Under the pieces are notes generated by a model. It was not told where the DNA came from and searched no databases. It was given only the letters and a program-made list of their open reading frames with translations. Made by a program: the position numbers and the translations under genes. A stretch of DNA of 64,000 bases from Petunia secreta (Eukaryota > Streptophyta > Magnoliopsida > Solanales > Solanaceae), in assembly GCA_029990175.1 (NCBI GenBank), contig JARKIP010000005.1, positions 55,479,001 to 55,543,000 of the forward strand. Reading direction: 5' to 3'. Of this stretch, positions 1 to 8,592 are shown piece after piece. How positions within the stretch are numbered: position 1 is the first letter of the stretch; the number at the start of each line of letters is the position of its first letter.

Positions 1-1720
1 AGCACTTTAAATTTCTCCTAGACTAGACTTCTTTTAATACACAGGACCCTTAGCTCCTCTCCAAAAGAACCTGCTAAACCACTTCAACTACCCTACTTCT
101 GAACAAACTACAACAAACAATAGCTCTCTCCTATTACTACCAGAGCAGCCCCCTGGACCAAGAAACCAAACACCCTGATATGACCCCTGACAATCAGCAT
201 CCCTTTTCTACTTTCTCACTGCCTCATCTAAACAACTTACCAAAACAGCTTCTAAAACTTCTTGACACAACTTCAGGACCCTCTACAGAGACCTTAAGCC
301 TCCACATTACTCCCAGAAATGAACCAAAAGCAACCCCTGCACTACCTGAGACACCCTCACCAAAGCCAACTAGCAACTCCCTGACAACCAGGAAACAAAC
401 TGGAAACAAACAGGGCCAGAAACAGCTACATCAAACTCCCTCAGCTTACAGACTTCATCAAGCCCCTGCACATACACTTTAACTCATTTTCAACTCCCAA
501 GAACAAACCCTCTTCCTCCTTTGAAACAGACAGAAAAACACCCTGAACCACCCCTCTTGGCTAAGCTTCCTGGAAACCAAACCATAACCTGGACACCCTC
601 TACCAACCAACAGACATCTCTATACCCACTACAGAACAATTACTCACCATAACATACCCCTATAAACTGACTGCAGCAAATAGAAACCCTCACAGACCTC
701 TAGACAACTCTCCTGCTCTTCTATTCCAAGACCTGCTGCACCTACACTTACCAACTACCTCATAAACCAACCTGAACTTCTTCAACTACCTGAAACAACT
801 CCCAGGGCAGCTACAACAACTAGAACAGACCCTACACTTCTCCTTTTCTGCACCCTCAGAACCTGAACATCCTACCTGACTCCTCAATGGCAGACCCTGA
901 CCAAACTCTCACCTGAACACCTCTATATATAGCTGCGACAGCAGCAGACCCCTTTCTCCAACTTCCTGAACAACCAGAATAAACACCAAACCTCCCTTTA
1001 CTCCAAACAAAACTCCAGAAGGACCAGAACCAAAGGGAAAGCCAAAGACAAAAGGGGAAACTGGGAAGAAAAGCAAAACAACAAAATTCTGATCAACCAA
1101 CTTTACACGCCCTTTTACATTTAAAAATCAGCATGACATAGCAAATATTATCAAGAACAGGAACTTAGACTGAGCTGCCTGAAGCTTAACTGTAGGAGAG
1201 AAAATGGAATACCATTCTAGATTTAAAAAAAAAAAGGAAACTTTGAATCAATTTATCTTCTCTTTTTCCTAAGAAAATGACTGAAGCAAAGTTAACTTTG
1301 CTACATCAACTACTTTTGAATAAAGGCTATATGTAGCTTAGAACAAAGGTAAACCAACAGAGAGGATACTATTTTAGAACATAGCATAACTAAAATAACT
1401 TGGACCACTGACTAGAAGAAGATAGGGTAAAATGATTCTGATCTTAGCTAAGGCAGCAAGCTAACAAAAGACCTAAACTTATAAACTTTAGAGCCAAACT
1501 ACTCATTCAAGCCATGAAGATACAAAACTGAAATGAAAACTTGATCATGATAACACGAATATCTTTGAGGTGCTATTATGGATCAACAATAAGTTTCAGA
1601 CTAAAGATCACATTGGACAACTTAACATATCTTTCACAGAACCAGCTTATCGCGACCTCAACAAAATAAGGAATTGGCAAGGATTTGATTTCAACACTTG
1701 TAATGATTCGATTTAAACAA
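1..1720. other. Unassigned ORF-poor stretch
   Basis: I recognise no gene here. The first 1.1 kb is strikingly poor in G on the plus strand (rich in A, C and T), and the short ORFs in it are low in complexity without any known motif. From about 1150 the base use becomes ordinary AT-rich plant intergenic DNA. The stretch leads into a probable LTR end near 2647 and may be the body of the same repeat, but I see no terminal repeat, primer-binding site or TSD to prove it. Confidence 0.3.
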
Positions 1721-2647
1721 ACAGTAACTACAAAATGACGAGTGAACAAACTACATTCTCAGCAAATAAATGAACATCAAAGGAAAAACAAAGGTGAGGC
1801 TATTACCCTTTTGCGAGCAGCGAGCTAGGGCGCGGATTCGAAGAAAAGTGACTCGGACGCGACTCGAATGAGGTCGACGACTTGAAACAACGAAACGACG
1901 ATACGAAATTGAAAGCGATGTTCGACTCAGAAAACAAAACTAAAAAAACACTATGAGTATATCTTTTTAAACTGAGAGAAAATCTGAAAATGTATAGAAA
2001 TGCTGCCGTTTTTCTGTGTGTCAAAATTAGAACCCCTAAAAAAAATGAGAGAAGCAAGATTAAATACCTCTAGGCTAGGGTTTCGGATCCCCTTGAATAT
2101 CCCAAAAAATCCTTGCTTATTTTCGTGTATCCCTTGTAGAACAAGGGTGAATTTGGTCAAATCCCTTAGGGATTGTACCGAATTCATCCTTGTCATCAAG
2201 GATATTCCCGTTAAGATCATCCACGGCTCAAATTGAAACTCCATTTGAAATGAACGAATAGGATTAGCTGAGTTCGTACTGGAGAGAGGGGAAAAGAGAG
2301 TGGTGGGAATCGTGGTACGGATTTCTTGGACTATTTTGATGAGAATCCGAGGGGAAAACGCAACGGGTCGCGGGTCGAAAACGGGTCGAAAGAGTGGAAT
2401 GGGTCGCGGGTGAAGCTTTGGGGAACTGATTAGGGATTCTAATTTAGGTGTTTTGTTTTAAAAGGGGGGTTTGCAAGGGTGGGCCAAATATGAGGTTATG
2501 TTTTGCGCTTTTGGCCCTTTTTTACACAAAATTATCAATTTGACTATTTAAAATTTATAAAATTTCCCTTTCTGACAAACCTTTTGATTAAATATACTTT
2601 ATTATTTAATATTAACTTAAAATCGGGGAAAAAATTGGGTGTCAACA
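1721..2647 (-). repeat. Probable LTR remnant of a Tat/Ogre-like retrotransposon
   Basis: The right edge reads TGTTGACACCC on the minus strand, a terminus typical of large Tat/Ogre LTRs in Solanaceae (family recollection, not a database hit). The preceding sequence carries GC-rich blocks with repeated GGGTCG motifs and an AT-rich end, as in such LTRs. No partner LTR, primer-binding site or TSD was found, and the left boundary is arbitrary. It may be a solo or truncated LTR. Confidence 0.35.
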
Positions 2648-3400
2648 GGAGTTAGGTCCAAATCTTATGTGGGCGCCCATATGTATGGGTGACCCCGTAT
2701 GTTGGGCGCTCGAATTTACTGAGTGCCTGCCGGATTTATTAAAAACAACATCAAAGAATGACCCAAATCCACATGGGAATAATAGGGCAGCGACAAACAA
2801 TACAATGAGTGATGCAATTGCAATAAAAATTATTTCCGCGCACAAAAATTAGCTACATCTATATGAACAACTCTGATCGGAAGGGGAACTTTTTGGCGGA
2901 GTGCCAGAAATTCAGTTGAAATTTTTTAATAAGGGCTAAAATTTTTATACTTTTTCTACTAGGACTAAAAATTAAATACGGATGATCATCAGGCCCGGTG
3001 AATAAAATACTTTGATAACCAGTGTACAAATAATGGGAGATTTGACGTAAGGAAAGTCTTATAAATTTGGCTCGCGTAAGAAAGTTCCTGTCTATTGCCG
3101 GATCTTTTTATTAGCAAGACCTGGTGATTGCCAAGAGCTTATCCATCGCAAAAACTTTTTGTGACAAGGATCAATGTTATAAGATCGTTCTTATGAGGGT
3201 CATAACTGCAGCGCAAAGTGTCTATTTCGAGCAAAAACTTCACGAAGAAACAAGAGATGCCAAGGTAGAGATTTGAAGTCAGAACATTCTCTCATAAGTT
3301 ACAAAATAATGAAACATCCCTAGGGCAGGAGGAAACGTAACTATAAAAACTACTAATACAGCTCGCAATTTGCAATCATTGACCAAACTTAGATCCAAAA
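2648..3400. other. Unassigned intergenic sequence
   Basis: No recognisable coding region, RNA gene or repeat. Small ORFs of 60-70 codons exist on both strands at 2642-2852 but overlap each other antisense and carry no motif. Confidence 0.4.
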
Positions 3401-3644
3401 CAGAACTGTATAGAGATGTTGTCAGGCAGGGGAGTCGTGTATGTGGGCGGTAGATATACTGAGGATGGTGACTGTCAAAGAAATGGACCTTGGGCCTAAC
3501 TCAACCCCAAAAGCTAACTGAACAGAACCATATAAAGATGTCGTCAGGCGGGGGAGTCGTGTATGTGGGCGGTAGATATACTGAGAATGGTGACTGTCAA
3601 AGAAATAGACCTTGGGCCTAACTCAACCCCAAAAGCTAGCTCAA
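3401..3644. repeat. 122-bp tandem duplication spanning a TRIM insertion junction
   Basis: Two adjacent units start at 3401 and 3523 and share about 95 percent identity by eye. Each holds about 72 bp of flanking DNA, the GTGAC target site and the first bases of the TRIM LTR. In unit 1 the LTR part is only a stub (3473 to about 3518). In unit 2 it continues into the complete element. Both units carry the junction, so the duplication happened after the TRIM inserted. Confidence 0.85.
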
Positions 3645-3917
3645 GGGGGGAGGATTCTCCAAGTCCATATATATAAATAACCATCCCATTCCCCAACCAA
3701 TGTGGGACAACACCCACTCCAACACCCCCGCACGCTTAGGTTTGCATTAATGGGGACCCAAACGGGAACGGGTATGGCTCTGATACTATGTCAAAGAAAT
3801 AGATCTTTGGCCTAACGCAACCCCAAAAGCTTGCTCAAGGGGGAGAATTTTCCAAGTCCTTATTTATAAACAATCATCCCGTTCACCAACCAATGTGGGA
3901 CAACACCCACTCCAACA
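3595..3917 (-). mobile_element. TRIM (terminal-repeat retrotransposon in miniature), complete
   Basis: A 323-bp element with two direct LTRs, 3595-3724 (130 bp) and 3789-3917 (129 bp), each TGTTGGAG...TTTGACA on the minus strand. They flank only 64 bp of internal DNA. The internal part has a primer-binding site matching initiator-Met tRNA next to the right LTR and a short G-rich polypurine tract next to the left LTR, which fixes the orientation as minus. A perfect 5-bp target duplication GTGAC flanks it (3590-3594 and 3918-3922). It codes for nothing and must have been moved by proteins from another LTR element. I cannot name the family. Confidence 0.9.
3777..3788 (-). other. TRIM primer-binding site (tRNA-iMet type)
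   Basis: The minus strand reads TAGTATCAGAGC directly after the 5' LTR. The canonical plant sequence complementary to the 3' end of initiator-Met tRNA is TGGTATCAGAGC, so there is one mismatch. Confidence 0.8.
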
Positions 3918-3922
3918 GTGAC

Positions 3923-4463
3923 AAAGTCCCCTGGTACCGGCTGGATGTCGCAGCCTTGCAGATGATGGATGTTAATTTCCCTGTTATGGTCCAAAGTAAA
4001 AGGAAAAACAAGACAATCCTTCTTCTTAAATATCCATTTATAAACCCTACTTTCTATACAAAAAGGTGGCGGTTAAAAAGAAATCAAAGAAGATCAAAGG
4101 AAGGACAGAATAAAACTCAATATTGCTGTGCTGATGCAATATGGATTTTATGGAAGCTGCACCATGGTAGGTGAAGATATCAAACTGGTTTGGAGAACGC
4201 TTCAATCGTACTGATGGCCTGGCCTTTTATCATACCCTGGATCTTTTCAAACATGCCATCAACGATCCTAATCCTTTCTCTTGGGATATCATAGCTTATT
4301 CCACTGTTTATCTTTCCACTATGCCCTTAGTTGTCTCCCTAGTTGGTAGAAAGCTATTTTTTTTTTGCACGACACACCATGCGGTTCCTCACTGGAAGCA
4401 CTTGATCAATACAACATCTGGAGTATGATTGACAACCTCCATTCCTATACCTGGGAATACCTG
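3923..4463 (+). pseudogene. Left part of an unidentified decayed coding region
   Basis: Between the TRIM and the Copia element lies sequence with coding character on the plus strand. One frame is open from 4171 to 4428 (85 codons, including WFGERFNRTDGLAFYHTLDL). A second frame that is open near 4435-4463 runs, once the Copia element is set aside, directly into the sequence at 16206. I do not recognise the family. There is no clear start codon or splice site. It could be a host gene fragment or part of an older element, and it is broken by stops and frame changes. Confidence 0.4.
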
Positions 4464-4468
4464 ATATG

Positions 4469-4705
4469 TGTTAGGAAAAAGAGTGACATGTTTGTGGTGA
4501 AAAATCTAGATATGCTTTAAGCCGTGTATCTTCCTTAATTCACTTTACAAAGAGAATTATTTGTCCCTCACAAATACTCTCTCGGGATAGAATGAAGCAA
4601 AACCAAGAAATAATGGAAACCAATCTCTGAAACACACAAGAGGTAATGCTGCAGTCACTAAATCTTATGCAGATTTTCTGCAGGAAGAAAGTAGTTTTCT
4701 GGAAT
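4469..4705 (-). repeat. Copia 3' LTR remnant
   Basis: It matches 15782-16018 of the complete LTR with few differences and then stops abruptly at 4705, where sequence coding for RNase H begins. The missing part is the U3 start with its TATA box, the polypurine tract and the end of RNase H. One deletion explains all three losses. Confidence 0.9.
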
Positions 4706-4708
4706 AAA

Positions 4709-5520
4709 CTAAGGTTTTTTGAGATATTTTAGTACTCTTCTTATTGCATGCCAATGACGCTCACTCGGGTTGCAAGTATATCTACTCAACTTACCCAGTG
4801 CATACGTAATGTCAGGTCTCGTACTTGTCATAACGTTCATCAAGCACCCAATCAACTTAGCATACTCAAGTTGAGCAATTGGCCTTCCGCCATTTCTTTC
4901 CAATTTAAAACATGGATCATATGGTGTAGATACAGGACTACAATCAGAATGATTGAATTTTTTTAACACTTTCTCGATATAATGAGACTGTGTTAAGGAA
5001 AAACCCCCACCATTTCTAATACATTATACCAAGAATTACATCCGCTTCTCCCATGTCTTTCATGTGAAATTGAGCGGATAGGAATATTTTGGTGGTTTCG
5101 ACCTGTTCTATGTCGGTCTCAAAGATCAACATATCATCTACGTACAAGAAAATGGAAACTCCTTTTCCTTTTTCAAATTTTGAGTAAACGCACTTGTCTG
5201 ATTCATTGATTTTAAAGCCGTTAGATAAAACTACCTCATCAAATTTTTGATGCCATTGCTTAGGGGCTTGTTTTAGCCCATACAATGATTTTACAAGTTT
5301 GCAAACTTTCTTCTCTTGTCCTTTAACAACAAACCCCTCAGGTTGTCTTATATAGACTTCCTCTTCCAATTCACCATTCAAAAATGCAGTTTTAACATCC
5401 ATTTGGTGAATCACTAGATCGTAAATAGAGGCTAGTGCAATAAGCAACCTTATCGTGGATATTCTAGCCACGGGAGCCTAAGTATCAAAGTAGTCAACAC
5501 CGTACTTTTGGGTAAAACTC
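4709..5520 (-). pseudogene. Copia reverse transcriptase (C-terminal half) and start of RNase H
   Basis: The minus strand encodes typical Copia RT blocks: MDVKTAFLNGELEEEVYI, YGLKQAPKQWHQKFD and the catalytic FLYVDDMLI at about 5120-5150. They are followed by the linker to RNase H (STRPDITYALGKLSRY). The first codons (5472-5520) contain a UAG where Tyr is expected in the conserved DTYAP motif. A further frame break separates 5016-5471 from 4709-4969, and RNase H is cut off by the deletion at 4705-4709. The upstream half of the RT lies at 13161-13683 beyond the nested CRM element. No active enzyme can come from this copy. Confidence 0.88.
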
Positions 5521-6349
5521 TGATAAGAATAAAAAACGAAACGCGGAAATAAAGATAAAGAGCGAGACACTACTCGAACTCCCTACGAAGTAACTATGGA
5601 GAACTCGTTCCATAATACCCTCGTATCGGCGTCAAGGAGGACCTACACTATGCAACTACCCTCGAGTCACACTTGGGACTCGCAAATAGAATGATCGGGT
5701 TTTCGGTTCAAGACTCAACTAGGTTCCACTAGTGAATTCAAGCAACCAAGACAAAGGGTTCTCCAAACAAGAGATAGTTTCTTTTCATCATTCATATAAT
5801 TCAAGGTAGACTAAGGTTTGAATAGGTTTGTGAAGTATTTATAGACTTCACTTACATGTAATGAAAGCTCAAAAATACCCCCACAAGTGGTTTAAAACAA
5901 TAAAGGCCTCATAGGGCTATAGTTGTCCAAAACATAGCAAATAAACTAGGAATCCCGCAACCCTTCACAAAGTAGGCGCCCAACCTACTCTAACTAGGCG
6001 TCCCGCCTCTTTTCACTATGCTGAAGGAGTAGGCGGTCCGCCTGGATTGGGATTCTCACAGAGGCGGTCCGCCTGGTGAGATCCAGAGAGTGAGCAAAAA
6101 CTAGGCGGCCGGCCTAGTTGAGTAGGCGGTCCGCCTGGTGCTGTGGCCTCTTGAGTTGCTTCCAAATGTGCTCCGGATGCCTCGACAAGTGTACTAGAAG
6201 GTCCTCCATCCATGGTACACCAAAGTATAGTCTTCAAGTCGCTCCCGAGGCCTTCTTCCATACTCTTCCATATCAAGTGAAGATGGGTATCTTGGATCAA
6301 CTTGGCTTGACTCCGGGTGAAGGGTCTTGAGGGGGTTTGGGTCTTATCA
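5521..6349 (-). repeat. CRM-1 3' LTR
   Basis: 829 bp, the same length as the right LTR and nearly identical to it. The minus strand shows a TATA box (CTATAAATA) at about 5838-5848. The last 110 codons of the gag-pol frame (6016-6349) are read from within this LTR. Six GC-rich near-palindromes lie at 5973-6137. Confidence 0.95.
5973..6137. repeat. Array of six 15-bp near-palindromes, LTR copy (CRM-1, 3')
   Basis: Units related to TAGGCGGWCCGCCTA are centred at 5980, 6002, 6037, 6068, 6109 and 6130 (spacings 22, 35, 31, 41, 21). Each unit is a 7-bp dyad around one central base. The stop codon of gag-pol (6016-6018) falls between units 2 and 3, so part of the array is coding and part is not. 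The function is unknown. Confidence 0.85.
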
Positions 6350-8592
6350 TCCTCCCCTTCTTGAGAAGATTTCGTCCTCGAAATCGAAGCATCATCCACG
6401 ACCTCTTCATCATTATGCACAGCCTCTTCATTACCTACATTCAAAGGAACCAAGTCACTAACATTGAAGGTATTAGAAACTTGATACTCACTTGGCAAGT
6501 CGACCACATAAGCATTGTTGTTTATCTTCGAGAGCACTTGGAATGGGCCATCTCCTCGGGGTGCCAACTTCCCTTTCCTAATGTTGGGAAACCTTTCTTT
6601 CCGGAAGTGCACCCACACATAGTCACCCTTCTTGAGTTCCACCTTCTTGCGTCCTTTGTTCTTCTTGGCGGTAACCTTAGCATAAGCTTCCTCCAAGTTC
6701 TTCTTCGCCTTTGCATGGAGTTCAACCAAAGCCTTGGCTCTAGCTTTACCTTCAAAATTAACAACCATTTCCCTTGGCAAAGGGGTTAGATCAAGGGGAA
6801 TCAAGGGGTTAAATCCATAAACACACTCGAATGGAGTCATGCCTATCATGCTATGCAATGTGCGATTGTAGGCAAACTCCATAAGAGGTAGACGATCAAT
6901 CCAAGTCCCGGCCTTACCTCGGGTCATGGCTCTAAGGAGAGCACCCAAGGTTCGGTTTACCACTTCCGTTTGCCCATCGGTTTGGGGGTGGTGGGACGTG
7001 GAGAACAAGAGCTTGGTGCCTAAAGCACCCCATAAACACCTCCAAAAATGACTTAGGAACTTAGTGTCCCTATCACTCACTATGGTTTGAGGCACACCAT
7101 GCAACTTGAAGACATTTTCAATAAACAAAGTTGCCACATGTTGTGCATCATCACATTTCTTGCATGGAATGAAATGAGCCATTTTGGAAAACCTATCCAC
7201 AACAACATAAATGCTATCATGGCCCCCTCTAGTCCTTGGTAATCCCATCACAAAATCCATTGAGATATCCAACCATGGACTAGTAGGCACGGGGAGAGGG
7301 GTATACAACCCATGAGGGTGGGCTTTAGATTTGGCTCGCTTGCACTCAAGGCAATTAGCGCAAAACTTTTCCACATGCACCCTCATCTTTGGCCAATGGA
7401 ATTGTTCTTGAAGAATGGCCAAAGTCTTTCTTGTGCCAAAATGTCCCATGAGTCCCCCGCAATGTGCTTCATGCACAAGCAACTCTCTCCAAGAGGACTC
7501 CGGAATGCACACTCTACCATTTTTGAAGATATAACCATCAAACCATTGGTATTTGTCAACTCTCTCCCCTTTCTCTAGAGTGTCATGGACACTCTTTAGC
7601 TTTGGGTCATGAGCATACATCAATTTAATGCTCTCAAAACCCATGAGCTTAGAGGCGAGAGTGGTGGCTAATGCAAACTTTCTTGAAAGTGCATCCGCCA
7701 CAACATTGTCTTTCCCTTTCTTGTATTGGATCACATAGGGAAAAGACTCAATGAATTCAACCCACTTGGCATGTCTCTTATTGAGCTTCTCTTGGCCTCT
7801 CAAATGCTTGAGTGACTCATGGTCACTCTTGATTACAAACTCGCGAGGCCAAAGATAGTGTTGCCAATGGGCAAGGGCTCTCACAAGGGCATACAACTCC
7901 TTGTCATATGTAGAATAATTCAAGGAGGCCCCTTTCAACTTTTCACTAAAGTAGGCGATGGGTTTGCTATCTTGCATTAAAACACCACCAATTCCCACCC
8001 CCGAGGCATCACATTCAACCTCAAATGCCTTTCCGAAGTCGGGCAATTGCAATAGAGGGGCGGTACTCAACCTACTTTTCAACTCAAGGAAGGCCTTCTC
8101 TTGAGGCTCTCCCCAAACAAACGGTTGGTCTTTCTTCACCAATTCGGTGAGTGGAGCGGCAATGGAGCTAAAGTCCTTCACAAATCGCCTATAAAAGCTT
8201 GCGAGACCATGAAAGCTCCTCACTTGAGTCACGGTAGTAGGAGTAGGCCAATCACGTATGGCCTCTACCTTAGACTCATCCACCTCCACTCCTTGGGCAC
8301 TCACAACAAACCCAAGGAAGACCACCTTCTCAACACCAAAGGCACACTTTTTAAAATTAGCATAGAGCTTTTCGGCTCTCAACTTTTCAAGCACTAGCCT
8401 AAGGTGTTCAACATGGTCGTCTATTGATTTGCTATAGATCAATATATCGTCAAAATAGACGACCACAAACTTGTTGATGAATGGCTTTAGAACATGGTTC
8501 ATTAGCCTCATGAAAGTGCTAGGTGCATTGGAGAGCCCAAAGGGCATCACCAACCATTCATAGAGACCAAATTTGGTCTTGAATGCGGTTTT
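6016..8592 (-). CDS. pol: CRM-1 pol: RT (C-terminal part), RNase H, integrase and LTR-encoded tail
   Basis: This is the in-frame continuation of the gag-pol polyprotein after the UGA at 8593. It begins with the conserved RT segment ending LYEWLVMPFGLSNAPSTF, then the catalytic VVYFDDILIYSK near 8450. RNase H follows (CDASGVGIGG, TYDKELYALVRAL near 7880-8010). The integrase has an H-H-C-C zinc motif (HEAHCGG, then CANCLECK), the catalytic Asp in MDFVMGLPRT (about 7255), the second in VSDRDTKF (about 7065) and Glu in DGQTEVVNRT (about 6960). The final 110 codons lie in the 3' LTR and are Gly/Pro-rich because they read through the palindrome array. No canonical chromodomain is evident. The block is intact except for the upstream stop. 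Confidence 0.93.
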   Translation of the reverse strand, partial: KTAFKTKFGLYEWLVMPFGLSNAPSTFMRLMNHVLKPFINKFVVVYFDDILIYSKSIDDHVEHLRLVLEKLRAEKLYANFKKCAFGVEKVVFLGFVVSAQGVEVDESKVEAIRDWPTPTTVTQVRSFHGLASFYRRFVKDFSSIAAPLTELVKKDQPFVWGEPQEKAFLELKSRLSTAPLLQLPDFGKAFEVECDASGVGIGGVLMQDSKPIAYFSEKLKGASLNYSTYDKELYALVRALAHWQHYLWPREFVIKSDHESLKHLRGQEKLNKRHAKWVEFIESFPYVIQYKKGKDNVVADALSRKFALATTLASKLMGFESIKLMYAHDPKLKSVHDTLEKGERVDKYQWFDGYIFKNGRVCIPESSWRELLVHEAHCGGLMGHFGTRKTLAILQEQFHWPKMRVHVEKFCANCLECKRAKSKAHPHGLYTPLPVPTSPWLDISMDFVMGLPRTRGGHDSIYVVVDRFSKMAHFIPCKKCDDAQHVATLFIENVFKLHGVPQTIVSDRDTKFLSHFWRCLWGALGTKLLFSTSHHPQTDGQTEVVNRTLGALLRAMTRGKAGTWIDRLPLMEFAYNRTLHSMIGMTPFECVYGFNPLIPLDLTPLPREMVVNFEGKARAKALVELHAKAKKNLEEAYAKVTAKKNKGRKKVELKKGDYVWVHFRKERFPNIRKGKLAPRGDGPFQVLSKINNNAYVVDLPSEYQVSNTFNVSDLVPLNVGNEEAVHNDEEVVDDASISRTKSSQEGEDDKTQTPSRPFTRSQAKLIQDTHLHLIWKSMEEGLGSDLKTILWCTMDGGPSSTLVEASGAHLEATQEATAPGGPPTQLGRPPSFCSLSGSHQADRLCENPNPGGPPTPSA
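6350..6362 (-). other. CRM-1 polypurine tract embedded in coding sequence
   Basis: The minus strand reads AAGAAGGGGAGGA immediately before the LTR start TGATAAGA. It primes plus-strand DNA synthesis. The same bases are codons for QEGED of the polyprotein, so the PPT and the LTR boundary are both inside the reading frame. Confidence 0.85.

Noticed and set aside
180..482. A 100-codon plus-strand frame near the window start
   Set aside because: Low-complexity Thr/Pro/Asn-rich translation of AC-rich DNA. An overlapping antisense frame exists and there is no recognisable motif.
5973..6137. CRISPR-like array (short repeats with spacers)
   Set aside because: The units are short, variable palindromes in a eukaryotic retrotransposon LTR, with no uniform repeat-spacer pattern and no cas genes.
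6337..6789. 150-codon plus-strand frame opposite CRM-1 integrase
   Set aside because: An antisense shadow of pol; no motif.
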